Notes: generated by a model not told the origin, from the letters alone. Shown: positions 33,965 to 44,907, counted from the stretch's first letter. The stretch is 64,000 nt of DNA from Ryuthela nishihirai (GCA_038380435.1 JAWZYU010000018.1:46735251-46799250), one strand, 5' to 3'. A program made the numbers and translations.

Positions 33965-34157
33965 GATCTGGCAACCTTCGTGTACTGTACACGAAGGTTG
34001 CCAGATCACTAATTTCTAAAATAAAGTCGTTGCCAGATCACTAATTTCTAAAATAAAGTCGTTGCCAGATCACTAATTTCTAAAATAAAGTCGTTGCCAG
34101 ATTTTTTTCCTGAATTCTAAAATCAACCATAGTGTTCGGATATTTTTTGAGCGATTG
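33965..34157. mobile_element. Half MITE with a 32-bp tandem repeat
   Basis: Right half of the palindromic Tc1-type MITE, ending TTTTTTGAGCGATTG with TA after it (34158-34159). The left TIR is absent; the piece starts at the central hairpin (CTGGCAACCTTCGTGTAC, 33968-34004). Inside, a 32-bp unit starting GTTGCCAGATCACTAATTTC is repeated three times with exact period (33997, 34029, 34061), with a fourth partial unit at 34093. Confidence 0.9.
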
Positions 34158-35110
34158 TACCATAGAGCAGCAGTACAATTATATTTACGGTAAAAGTAAA
34201 CCCAAATCTGTTTTTACGCGGTTTTTTTTTTTACACGATTTTGATTTAACGCGGTTTAGAAAAAATTCAAATTCTGTTTTTACACGATATATTTTGATAT
34301 AATACGGTTCAAATGGCACCTTTTTAAAAATCTCCATTTCAATTTAATTCTGAAAAAATATTCCTGTTCAAGAAAAAATTCCTAGAATTTACATTTATAA
34401 CAAAAGATGCCACTTTTATGGTCACATTTTTCGAAGTAGTTTTAACTTTCAAAATGTACTCCTAGATACACATTTTGTGCACTAAAATCCCCAAAATAAA
34501 AACTACACTAAAATAACTACACAACAAGTTTTCTCTATTTTATCTTCTATTTTAGGGGTTCTCAACGTGGGGTATGCGTTAAAATTTTAAGGTCGCTAGA
34601 TAGCTATGCACCAATCCCCTCTGATGATGCATAGAACCGGCCAGGCCTAGCACCTAATGTCCGACCCCGCCTTCTCGTGGTGCGGACCGTTAGTACCTTT
34701 CAAAAGAGATACTCTCTTGTGGAAGTGAACGGAAGGGGAGGGCTGCCAGATTAGTGTGGCCTACTGATCTGGACAACTATGGCTACTTTTCTTTTTTTTT
34801 ACCCTGCTGAGGAGTGGTCAACCACACAGGGTCTTGGTGCTGACCATATAAACCTACTGGACTGGACAGATATATGGCTCTGAGCTTGATTATCGATCCT
34901 GATTTTACTGCACTGGTGGGCTTCTGTGGAGGGAAAATCTTCCGCTGTGTTTTCTGTTTGTTTGCGGGTTGACAGCCCCAAGTGAATAGATTCACAGAAT
35001 ATGTTTATCAGCTGGTGGATAATCCTGAGCAGAAGTCATCGCAGGCACCTGAACTCTTTGCTTCTATTGGCATCGTCAAATTCTACATTGGAGGAAGTCT
35101 TCCAGTGTAG

Positions 35111-38100
35111 ATGGCTTCAGCCTTTAGTAGTGGGGGAACGGGTCTTTGCCCCATGTCTGCGATTAGGGGGCTGTTTGATATTGTCGGCATTCCCTCTCTC
35201 AATAAACATAGTTTCTTTAAACATCCCAGTAACCATTTTCTCTCCATAGGTAGTTGGAATGTGAGGACTCTGCACAGAGCTTTTTCTCTTGATGTCCTCA
35301 CACAAGAATTCCACCATTATAATTTAGATATTCTCGGCTTGCATGAGACCAGATGGACTGATAAAGGTCAGATTCTTAAAAATAATCTTAAATTTCTCTT
35401 TTCAGGGAGGGGCGACAATAAGCATCACCAAGGCGTGGGTCTGCTTTTCAGCAGACACGCTAGTGATGCTCTTCTAGGATATGAGTGCATTAATGAAAGG
35501 TTTCTTACAGCAAAATTTCAGACAAGCGTTAAAGATTTGAATGTTATCTGCTGTTATGCCCCCACTGAGGATGCCGATGAGGATGAGAAGGATAGGTTTT
35601 ATGAACAACTCCAGGATATTTTGAATTCTGTCAAGAAAGGAGATATTACCCTTGTTCTTGGTGACTTCAATGCCAAAGTTGGTACTGACTCTGACCTTTG
35701 GGGAGGAGTAATAGGCCCTTTTGGTATTGGTAGCTGCAATGGCAATGGGCAACGTCTCCTACAGGTAAGTAAACTCAATGGATTCAGAATAACTAACACT
35801 TATTACAAACACCGCGACATACATAAGTACACATGGGTTTCACCTGACGGGCTGCATAAGAATATGATTGATTACATATTAATTAACAGCAAATGGGCTA
35901 GTTCTGTTAGGAATACCAGGGCATATAGGGGAGCTGAAATTCAATCTGACCATTACCTTGTTAAAAGTGTGTTGCAACTTAAACTTAAAAAGTGTTGTGC
36001 TAGGGTTAAAAATTTTACTTTTAATATTGAAGCTCTGAAAGATCCAGTTATAGCCAAAGCTTACCATGATAGGTTACTTAGTCATTATGACAGTCATGGT
36101 ATGCTTACTACTGAAGTTGAGGAAGAGTGGGATCATTTTAAACAGGCTTTTTTGGACACTAACAGTACTCTTTTAGGAAAAAGGAACAGAAGAGGCAAAA
36201 TTATCTGAGTGATAAGGCACTTGAGCTTATTTCGGAAAGAAAGAACTGCAGGAATGCCCTTAATCAATACCCTACTAGTCCTAATAGAAAGCATTACAGA
36301 GACCTTAATAAACTTGTAAAGGATCAGTTAGCTGCTGATAAGAATCTTTGGCTTGATGGTTTGGGTGACAAACCGAGGAAGCAGTTAGACAGCACAACAG
36401 CAGAGAGCTGTACCAGATAGTTAATGTTTTGTGTGGTAGAAAACGGACAGGTATACAAGGATTGAAGGATAAACAAGGTAAGGTTATAGAAGGGGAGGAT
36501 TCTGTGATGGCTAGGTGGGCTGAGCATTTCAGTGATGTTCTAAACAATGTAGTTAGTTCTACTCCCATTGTTTGCAATGATGATAGATGCATTGGTGGCT
36601 TTAATGTTGGCCCTATAACACAATCTGAAGTTATTCTAAACTTAAACTACATAAATCCCCAGGGGTAGATGAAATTACTACAGAAATGCTTAGAGCTGGG
36701 AATGTTTCGGTTACCACTTGGATGACTGAAATTCTGAATACCTTTTATGATAAAGGCATGGTTCCTAAAGATTTTACCAGAGCTATTGTTATCCCTATTT
36801 TGAAAAAAGGTGATCGCAGTTCTTGTGATAACTATAGGGGTATCAGCCTACTCTCTGTTCCAGGTAAAGTTCTTTCCATGATTGTGCTTAATAGAATTAA
36901 GAATCTGGTTGACAGTCAATTGCGTGATGAGCAATGTGGATTCAGAAGTGGTAGAGGATGTGTGGATCAGATATTTTCACTTAGGCAGATTCTTGAGAAA
37001 TGTTTAGAGTTTCAGAAACCTTTGGTTGCTAGCTTTGTTGATTTCAAAAAGGCTTTCGACTCTGTTGATCGACATAATTTGTGGTTGATTGTGAGATCAT
37101 ATGGTATACCAGGCAAATTAGTTAACAATATGAAAGCTCTCTGTAATAACACTGAGTCATGTGTGAGAGTTGGTAAAGCTTGTAGCAATTGGTTTAGCAT
37201 TACTTCTGGTGTTCGACAAGGGTGCATTTTGTCTCCTTTTCTCTTTAGCTTGGTTATTGATTATGTTATGCAAAATTCACTTCAAGGGAAAGATTTTGGC
37301 CTTAAATGGGCTGGAGATACTAAAATTTCTGATTTAGATTATGCTGATGATTTAGCCCTTTGGCAAATGATGTTGATGAGATCAACTCTTTCATTCGAGC
37401 TGTTCATGAGATTGGTAAGGCTTGTAGCAATTGGTTTAGCATTACTTCTGGTGTTCGACAAGGGTGCATTTTGTCTCATTTTCTCTTTAGCTTGGTTATT
37501 GATTATGTTATGCAAAATTCACTTCAAGGGAAAGATTTTGGCCTTAAATGGGCTGGAGATACTAAAATTTCTGATTTAGATTATGCTGATGATTTAGCCC
37601 TTTGGCAAATGATGTTGATGAAATCAACTCTTTCATTCGAGCTGTTCATGAGACTGGTAGCAGAGTAGGTTTGGTTATAAACAGAGAGAAAACTAAAGTG
37701 ATGAAAATTGGTCAGGCAGGTTGTGATTCAGTTAATCTGAATGGTTGCAGTCTTCAGCAGGTGTCACAGTTTAATTATCTTGGGAGCTTTGTAACAGATA
37801 ATGGTGATGTGCGGCATGAGATTAACAGACGAGTAGGGATTGCTGCCGGGACTTTTAAGAATCTATGGAGAGTGTGGAGAAATAGGCGTATACACCTAAA
37901 GACTAAAATTAGACTGTATAATAGTTTGGTTCTTTCTAGGGTTAGTTATGGTAGTGAAACATGGACACTTTGTAAATAGGATAACAGGAAACTAGATGCT
38001 TTTGATTCCAGATGCTTACGCAGTATCTTGGGCATTAGGTGGTTCAACTTTGTAACTAATGATGAGGTTAGGCAAAGAGTTTTCAACCTCCTTTAAGCAG

Positions 38101-38350
38101 CATATTGTGCAGAGAGAGACTCCGTTGGTTTGGCCATGTTGCCCGTATGAATAATTATAGATTGGCGAATAGGGTTATGAACAGTGTGCCTAAAGGCCTG
38201 AGAAAGAGAGGGAGACCTAGGATGCGATGGGCAGACAATGTCAAACAGGACCTTGTTAGAATTGGTGTGCAGTGGCCAGATGCAGTAGATGTAGCTCAGG
38301 ATAGACTTGCTTGGAGAACTAAATTGCACGGTCTGGTTGGACCTCCGTAG
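35111..38350 (+). pseudogene. Endonuclease-reverse transcriptase, decayed (copy D)
   Basis: Endonuclease segment 35111-36208 is 365 codons in one frame and the best preserved here: IGSWNVRTLHRAFSLDVL, ETRWTDKGQ, CCYAPTEDADEDEKDRFYEQ, LVLGDFNAKVGTDSDLWGG and IDYILINSKWA. A short linker follows, broken at 36208. RT: 36429-36668 ends early because of the 10-bp deletion; 36686-37579 carries GDRSSCDNYRGISLLSVPGK, DFKKAFDSVDRHNLW, SGVRQGCILSPFLF and DLDYADDLAL, then shifts frame by a one-base loss and enters the duplicated block; 37602-37979 and 38105-38350 hold MKIGQAG, YGSETWTL and RERLRWFGHVARMN. Confidence 0.92.
37171..37654 (+). repeat. 242-bp tandem duplication inside RT of copy D
   Basis: The block from TGGTAAAGCTTGTAGC (37171) to just before TGGTAAGGCTTGTAGC (37413) is repeated to about 37654. 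The two units differ at only about three bases and both carry the same one-base loss at GCCCTTTGGC (others have CCCTTTTGG). The breakpoints share TGGTA. Two copies of SGVRQGC and of the DYADD box result. Confidence 0.95.
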
Positions 38351-39137
38351 CCCATGGCTGCTTGAGGATGATGATGATGAGATATATGTTATATATGTTT
38401 ACTTGTTATGTTAAATTTTATTAATTTCATTTCCATAGTTTCATATTATTACCATTGTTATACTATAACTATATTTTATCTATCTATACAAGGGGTACGC
38501 CAGTTACATACGTATTTCCAGGGGGCACGTGAAGCATAAAAGTTTGATAACCACTGCTCTGTTTTATGGAAAAATCGCACGAAACCTACTTCATTCGGAA
38601 TAAAGTGGCAACATTGAGTTCCGGGAATTCTCCTCAATTTTATCTTCAATACATACGTTAGTCTTGGTCTCTCATTTTGTGTTTAAGGTCAGAAGTGTTT
38701 AGATGTTTAATAGAAGAAATCGAAAAAAAGTTTTGTTTTGTTTTTTGAAGATTTGTTTGCGTCTATTGCCAAAAAGTGACAACGAATAAAATTTAGTTAA
38801 TAAGCATATGGAAATCATATTTTTTTGCACTTTTGTATTCTTGGATTAGTGACATATTATGTTCTTTCTGAAGGATAATTTATTTTATAAATGTGCATAT
38901 AATTATATTTATAAGTTTATAAAATGAAAAAAAATGTGTTTAAATGAATAAAAATCAAATAAAGATTTAATTAAAAATTTGGATATTATTTGTTTGAAAA
39001 CATCTTATTATTTGTATTGGATTTTCACGTCTGGAAACAATCTTCAATTTTTTTCATATGCACTGTATTTTTTTTACACGGTTTCTTTTGCACGGTTTTC
39101 TCGGGAACCTATCTACCGTGTAAATACAGAATTGGGT

Positions 39138-39747
39138 GTATTTATTTGACATTGCACGAAAAGTTCTCAAGTAATTTAATGACATTAAATGATAACACAA
39201 TGAAATATGTAAGAGCTTTTGCACTGGTGACATTTCACTTTGTTCAGATTATTTCAGACCATAATAATTAAATACATAGTTAATGATAAATAAAAATCAA
39301 TCTATATATTTAATAAAATAATAATAAATTTGAGAAATTATAATTGCAATTTTTAAATTAATAAGTCTACGTAGTATATTGGTTAGCGTACCTGACTACT
39401 AAACCAGCTGGTGTGTTACTCTGTATGTGTTATAATGTGGTATGGTATGAGAAAACAGAACAAGATTAATTATAGTTTGTATTATAGGTTATCTCCGTCT
39501 TTTATTCAGGGGAGTACCTGCTTCCCTTAAAATGGAAATAAATTTAAAACTATAATAACTTCATGCAAGGAAAATCCCCTTTTCTTTCGTCCTCTAAAGC
39601 AAATCAATTTCCGCTTCAACCCAATATGACTTTGACTTGCTTTGGATTTATGACTTTCTATTTTATTTTCGAAAACGACGGAGATAGCCTAGAAGCTCTA
39701 TCAGGCCTGTTATGATTTGTATTGCAATATGCAAACACGTCAATGTA
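39138..39747. other. Unassigned stretch with a tRNA-like motif
   Basis: TAGTATATTGGTTAGCGTACC at about 39373 resembles a tRNA A box and upstream stem, but no box B follows, so it is at best a SINE relic. The remainder is AT-rich without recognised genes. Confidence 0.35.
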
Positions 39748-39846
39748 AGCCCGTATCTAGAAAAAATATATAGGGTGGAAACGGCAAGAAGATCATTCGA
39801 GCCGGAAAAATGCAAAAGAAAAGTCAAGAGACTGTGTCCCGTTATA

Positions 39847-40395
39847 CAGTGCGTCCAGAAAGTCTCTCCGCAGTGAACGTGCTACGTTATATTTAATGAA
39901 AAATATCAATATTTTCATTTTAATAACACTTTATATTTTGTCCCCATTATATTTGTAGCATGTTTGTTCTTACCTTTGACTTTACATCAAGTGTTGAAAG
40001 TGATTTCCCCCATTTTGAAGGCATAATGCAACTCTTCTAAATGAAAAATAAAATATGAAAATATTAAATGAAAATGTGAGCATTGGTGGGATTCAGAAAT
40101 TTTAGCATATCATCTTACGGCCCTTTCATAGTGAAAAATAGAAACCAAAAATATTTATTGAAATTGAGATTTGGGCAATAATCATCCGCGTAATACCACG
40201 AGGAATAATTTGCGATCCCTAAATGTGAATAGCAGCCTATCCGAAAGAATTAAGGACCGGTTCGCGAATTTGGGAAACTCTAGTACAAGTTCGCACGAAC
40301 CGGTATGAACCGGCTGATTCCCACACTGAATATCGGCGTTTTCCATTAAATATAACCTAACACGTTCACTGCGGAAGCACTTTCTGAACGCACTG
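39847..40395. mobile_element. Mariner-type MITE, 549 bp
   Basis: Bounded by TA (39845-39846 and 40396-40397). Left TIR CAGTGCGTCCAGAAAGTCTC and right TIR, read inverted, CAGTGCGTTCAGAAAGTGCT continue as inverted repeats for about 52 bases, through CCGCAGTGAACGTG to TATATTTAATG. The interior has no transposase ORF and is itself interrupted by a hAT-like piece. It is inserted in R1 copy 3. Confidence 0.88.
40080..40328. mobile_element. hAT-like MITE inside the mariner MITE
   Basis: The left end CATTGGTGGGATTCAG and right end, inverted, CAGTGTGGGAATCAGCCGG form short TIRs. The sub-terminal ACCGGTTCG motifs (near 40257 and 40299) are typical of hAT elements with CAGTGGTGGGATTCA termini. The 8-bp duplication is not clear (AATGTGAG against AATATCGG). 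Confidence 0.6.
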
Positions 40396-40561
40396 TACTA
40401 TAGCATTTACCCCTCCGTTTTAGAGATCTTTGAAAAATTTCTTGAAGCATACATAAAAAATTCATAAGTTTAACAATTTTAATTTTTTGCCTCTATTACT
40501 CTGACCAGATTTATCAAAAGGGTAGATGGAATGCCCTCATCCCTCTAGATCCGGCCCTGCA

Positions 40562-42155
40562 TACATGAACACACAACCCAGATGGGATTCCAAGTCAGAC
40601 CTCTGCAACTACAATGTCTGTGCGAGCCAACGCGATGCGACGTAGGCGATAATGAATGCATAGACTTCTGTATGAAAAACAGAAAAATAACAATATTTAA
40701 AAAAAAAACGAATAACATATTACTAGGAGTAGAGTTTGAGTCAAAAACTACACTGGCATATACGGAAATATCTAAGGACGACAATCAGAAATTAAGGGGG
40801 ACTGATAAGGAACTTCACATGGTGACTGATATTAATCGGAAGGCAAAAATTGCATTTTTCTTCTCCTACTCAAGGCAATTTAAGATTAAAACGTTTTTAG
40901 ATATTTCATTTTCTTTTCTCATTATGTGTAATGTTTGTTTCTCAATATTTTCTCTTTTCAAAAATACGGATAAACTAGAATTTCTGTTTGAGGTGTGTAA
41001 TATTTATTATTTTTCACATAAAATGATACGAAACGCATTTAGGATCGGTTGAGTTATATTGTTTCTGACGGTATCTTTTTAAAGATTAAAAGGACCTTTG
41101 GGGTCCTTTTGAGTCCAGAGACCTTTTGAGTCTTTGGGACTCAAAACCTGGTAGCAGAAGGAGAGTCACTGTATTCTTTTAATTCACTGGACATATTAGG
41201 TGGACATTTATGAGTCAAGAAAGTTTCATAAAATCATCAAGCTTGTTCTTTAACGTGCACTTGGCTCTACTCAACACTGGACCACAACTATGCATTTTTA
41301 AAAATAAGCACTTTTTTCACGAATCATTAAAATAAATATTAATCTAACGGTTCGCTTTGTGCGTTAATAATAGTCTCATTATAAATAATTGACGTTTATA
41401 TTGCATTTTTTCAAACGATTAACTATTTTCTAATTTTTAACAACCAGTTAGGTGAATAATAATATTTTTACTATTGGTTAGACCAAACCGGTGGAAAATC
41501 TGCTGGATAGTGCTACTGCAAATAAAAGAGCAGTGAACAAGGCTGAATCAAATTCTTGGTTTTAAAATTTCGTGCAGCATGCAACTCAATCCTTTAATCG
41601 CTGGCACCTTCGGGTGTAGAGCTTTAGTGAAAATTTGACTCCTGATGTCCCGAATGTAGAGTCCCAATGCAGCAGTTGAATATAAAATTAAAACGTCAGT
41701 TTACTGTACATTGTTCAAATTTGTATGCTTCTACCCAAGGTGTGATGTCTGATCCATGCGCCTATCACGCTCACACACTCATGTTCCTGATATTATCAAA
41801 TTCGCGATTTTATTCGCTATTCGTCGTGAGCTTCTAAATGCGTATATCCGCATCCACATCTGCGCATCACTCTATTCACGTCACATCTATTTTAGAGAAC
41901 ACACACCTTTAATTTTATTTATTGTAAAACGTGTAATCACAAGTCAAACTTGGGGATCAAAACTAGCAAGGGGTAACTTAAATGTATACAATGCAGTAAT
42001 TGAATGGATAACAACAAGTGTACTTTGGTATGAAGTTTTATAGATTCACATAGAAATATTTCATATTCATTTAAAAATTTTATAGACTCTTTGTACATCT
42101 AATGATTCCTATCTTCAGATTTCCATAAACCGGGTAATCGGAGTATCAAAATACT
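40562..42155. other. Unassigned stretch with small palindromes
   Basis: ORFs at 40582-41052 and 41756-42043 have no recognised domains; the first starts at the edge of R1 and is AT-biased. Nested short palindromes built from AAAGGACC/GGTCCTTTT and GAGTC/GACTC occur at 41087-41157. A minus-strand SINE-like box B (TTGGAATCCCATCTGG) is near 40578. Confidence 0.4.
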
Positions 42156-42159
42156 ATGC

Positions 42160-42428
42160 TCGCGTTTAGCTCAGTCGGTAGCGCGCCAGGCTGGTAATCT
42201 GCTGTTCTCAGGTTCGAGTCCCAGCTGGATCTCTGCAAAATTCCCGGTCTGATGGCTTGGAAAGTCCGTTGTCCGTCAGATGGGACGTAAAGTCTTGGTT
42301 TTGTGTGCGGGAAAGCCATACCCTGTGCACGCCAAAGAGCATGCTGGATGGTCATGACGAGAGGCTACCATTTGTCTCCTAACAGCTGCTCAGCGTGTCC
42401 CCTTCCCCTAACCTCTCCGAGTCCTGTA
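42160..42428 (+). mobile_element. tRNA-derived SINE (family S), head and body
   Basis: Box A (TAGCTCAGTCGGTAGCGCGCC) and box B (GGTTCGAGTCCC) are both well preserved and correctly spaced, followed by the family body (GTCCGTCAGATGGGACG, CCATACCCTGTGCACG, CTACCATTTGTCTCCTAAC). The 3' part after CCTCTCCGAGTCC is missing: the sequence passes directly to a TA and a half MITE at 42429. The fused body rules out a functional tRNA gene. Confidence 0.9.
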
Positions 42429-42532
42429 CAGTCTCTCAAAAAATTTACGAACACTGTGGTTGATTACAGAATTCAGAAAAAATATATGGCAACGATTTTT
42501 TTAGAAAATAGTGATCTGGCAACCTTCGTGTA
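42429..42532. mobile_element. Half MITE, left half only
   Basis: Starts CAGTCTCTCAAAAAA after TA, continues through GTTGATTACAGAATTCAG and CTGGCAACCTTCGTGTA, and stops at the family's palindrome centre. The right half is absent; a different tRNA-like sequence follows immediately. Confidence 0.85.
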
Positions 42533-42660
42533 ACTCATTCGATAACGGAGTAGAGTCATTATCTGATATCCACAGGTTCGAGTCCGAACATGCCCGACCT
42601 GAGATTTTTTCTGCTAACCCCCATTTGTTGAGAAAGGAATCACCGATAGACTTGGTAAGG
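42533..42660 (+). mobile_element. Second tRNA-like SINE fragment
   Basis: ACTCATTCGATAACGGAGTA resembles an A box region and ACAGGTTCGAGTCCGAAC contains a good B box (GGTTCGAGTCC). The downstream GACCTGAGATTTTTTCTGC differs from family S, so this is another SINE type, cut at its 5' end at the MITE junction. Confidence 0.55.
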
Positions 42661-43799
42661 TAGGGCAAAATGAAGTAAAATGCTTCGCTTTTTTATTACG
42701 CTACATTGTAACCTTTTTGAACGGACACCTTTTTAAATATGGCAGAGACATTTCTAGAAAAGGTATATATATATAACTGCCAACAATTTGCAAAATATCG
42801 AAATGGAAAATAATGCCATATTTCCAAAAGGATAAGCTGCAAAAGAATTCCAAATATTCACCGAGTTATCCGAAATTGAAAACTAAAACGAAAAGCATGA
42901 AATGTCTCGGAACCTTTGAAGTTAGTATTAATTTTAAATTTGATGTAAAGGAGTTTGCACCGAGATTGTAGTTTAGGAAATAAAATATTTGCGGAAAAAA
43001 TGCGTAGCGCAGAAAAAGCTCTGAAAATTGAAGGTTTGGAAAAAGAAATTGTCGAATGGAAAATGACAGTTAAACGGATCTCGCATATTATTGAATATTT
43101 TAGTTAGATTATCAATAACTTCGTAAAGTGGTGATGTACAATTATCAGAAACGTCCTACGAAACTGTTGATATATTCTGGAATGAATTTAAAGAAATATA
43201 AATGCATCTCTAAAACGTAACAAGCGTTAACTGTATTAATTAAATGAATAGCTCTGATTAATTTAATGAATAGCTCTTTCGCTTGTCCTATAGTGCCTCC
43301 TGATATTAGGAAACGAATAAGGTTCATTATAAAAACGCTTTTTGTCCCAAAAAAATGTACCCGCAAATATTTTCTACCTAGAGCTCAAAAAATATCCAGG
43401 ATAATATCTTTATTTGCAGTAGTGGTCAAATATTCGTTTGCAAGAACAGAGATCTACGTGCCCATTTAATATAATTCCACATCACGTAAAAACCACCACT
43501 ACCATATGCAACACTGCCATGTATTTATTGGATAATTAGATGTCTATTTTTAGCAGAAAATTGCAATTTGTCAGAAAATAATTGTGTGCAGACTTTCGAT
43601 TTACCAATGAAAAAGGGAAACTCCATTTACCTCCAGATCAAAAGTCCATCACTATATTTGAACTTCAAAGATGCCTAAGACACAAGCAATCGCATACATA
43701 AAAGAATGTTAATAAAGTTTCCAGCTGATTCCGTTTGTAAATAAATACCTTTCTATAGCTCTCTTAGGGACAAAGTGAAGTTCGTAAGAGGTTAAAAAA
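42661..43799. other. Mostly unassigned; repeat R4 copy
   Basis: The segment 43000-43082 (TGCGTAGCGCAGAAAAAGCT ... GAATGGAAAATGACAGTT) recurs at 44244-44317. In one plus frame it reads MRSAEKALKIEGLEKEI, coiled-coil-like, so R4 may be a coding piece of an unidentified TE. The remainder has no recognised gene. Confidence 0.4.
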
Positions 43800-44907
43800 A
43801 TGTATCTATCAACTCAAGCTTTTCATTGGCATCCTAACGTCAAGATGTTTGCTCCTTGAGCAAACGATCTTGTGCTTTCCTTAAGGTTCCATAACAAAGT
43901 AGCCCATACTGTATAGCAGACTGTATCCATGAGTGATATATAACAGTTAAAAAGTCCTAATTAAACTTTTTTAAAATAATATTTTACATAACATTGATAG
44001 ATTTTTTGTCAGATTATTTCCAATTCAATTTTTGATCTATTGTTATCCCTAAATACATAATTTCAGAAACTATTTCAATAGAAACACAATATTACACTGA
44101 GTTTATACATTTTTATTACTATATAATTTATTACATTAGAAGTTTTTTAAATTATACTAAAATATTTCATTTTATCAATATTTAGAAATAGATTGTTTTA
44201 AACTATTTCTTAGCCTTAATTGAATCATTTGTTGCGCCAAAAACGTAGCGCAGAAAAAAGCCCTGAAAATTGAAGATTTGGGAAAAGAAACTCTCGAATG
44301 GAAAATGACAGTTTAAAAGGATAATAAGTTTTCATAATTTTTCTTCGAAGTGTTATGTCTGTATCATCAGCAAATAAATTTATCTGTCCCCCTATTTATA
44401 AAGAAATAAAATCATTCAAAAATATAAGGAAAAGAAGTGGTCCTAAAACTGTTCATTGTGGAACACCTTGCTTATAACTCAACCCATTGCTTAGGAAACT
44501 ATTAACTCTTACAATCTATTTTCGGTTGGATAGATATCTCTTAACCAGTATAACACTATGATACTGATTCCAAATGTTCCAGTTATAAAAATATCAGGAG
44601 AAACAATATATCAAGAAAATTCCAACAAAATATTAGGAGAAACAGTGTCAAACACCTTTTTTAATATTTGACTAGAGATTTCGAGTTGAATAATTTTCCT
44701 CTCTAGATTATTATTGTATCCTCTGTATTTTATACTTCTCGAAACAAAAATAGATTGTCAGAATATAAGAAATTTGCAGAAGATAGTTATTCAATCGCTT
44801 TTTAACATTTTTTTTCGCAAATGTTACCAAAAATGGAAATAACAGATATTTGGTCTACAGTTAGGTAAACAATTCCTGTTGTAAATAGGAATCTCTTATA
44901 AGTAGGA

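Larger units (their letters stand above)
34602..38381 (+). mobile_element. RTE-like non-LTR retrotransposon, copy D
   Basis: Full-length plus-strand copy. The 5' end AGCTATGCACCAATCCCC equals that of copy B and forms a small hairpin (CTATGCA...TGCATAG). A roughly 500-bp leader precedes the endonuclease start at 35111; the 3' end is CCCATGGCTGCTTGAGG with about five GAT units. It has the 10-bp RT deletion shared with copy B and, uniquely, a 242-bp tandem duplication around the RT catalytic box. Confidence 0.9.
34553..38567. mobile_element. hAT-like MITE, split by retrotransposon D
   Basis: The left end AGGGGTTCTCAACGTGGGGT and the right end, read inverted, CAGTGGTTATCAAACTTTTA form TIRs of a type common to hAT non-autonomous elements. 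The inner flank ATGCG/GGGGTACGCC also pairs. Flanking octamers TTCTATTT and CTCTGTTT agree at 6 of 8 positions, as expected for a decayed 8-bp duplication. The MITE halves are 34553-34601 and 38382-38567. Confidence 0.6.
34199..39137. mobile_element. Outer repeat with TIR-like ends, split by nested insertions
   Basis: AAACCCAAATCTGTTTTTAC-GCGG at 34199 and, inverted, CCGTGTAAATACAGAATTGG at 39112-39137 form an imperfect terminal pair. Both sides continue with related ACACGG/TTTTTTTTAC motifs. Between them lie the hAT-like MITE and retrotransposon copy D. That both flanks belong to one old element is an inference from the matching termini. Confidence 0.5.
39748..40561 (+). mobile_element. R1 MITE-like repeat, copy 3, split by nested MITEs
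   Basis: The left part 39748-39846 (GCCCGTATCTAGAAAA, TCGAGCCGGAAAAATGCAAA) and right part 40398-40561 (CCCCTCCGTTTTAGAGATCT ... CCTCTAGATCCGGCCCTGC) join to a normal R1 copy once the TA-bounded insertion 39847-40395 is removed. Confidence 0.8.

Noticed and set aside
34602..38381. Active, intact retrotransposon
   Set aside because: Copy D has the best endonuclease but carries the 10-bp deletion, a one-base loss, an internal duplication and several stops; none of the copies is intact.
39367..39410. tRNA-like A box
   Set aside because: No B box at the expected spacing.
40582..41052. 156-codon ORF as a gene
   Set aside because: It starts at the edge of repeat R1, has AT-driven composition with a hydrophobic Phe-rich end, and no family motifs.
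42160..42235. Functional tRNA gene (box A and B, plus strand)
   Set aside because: Boxes are good, but the sequence is fused to the SINE family S body and I could not form a full cloverleaf with a paired acceptor stem.
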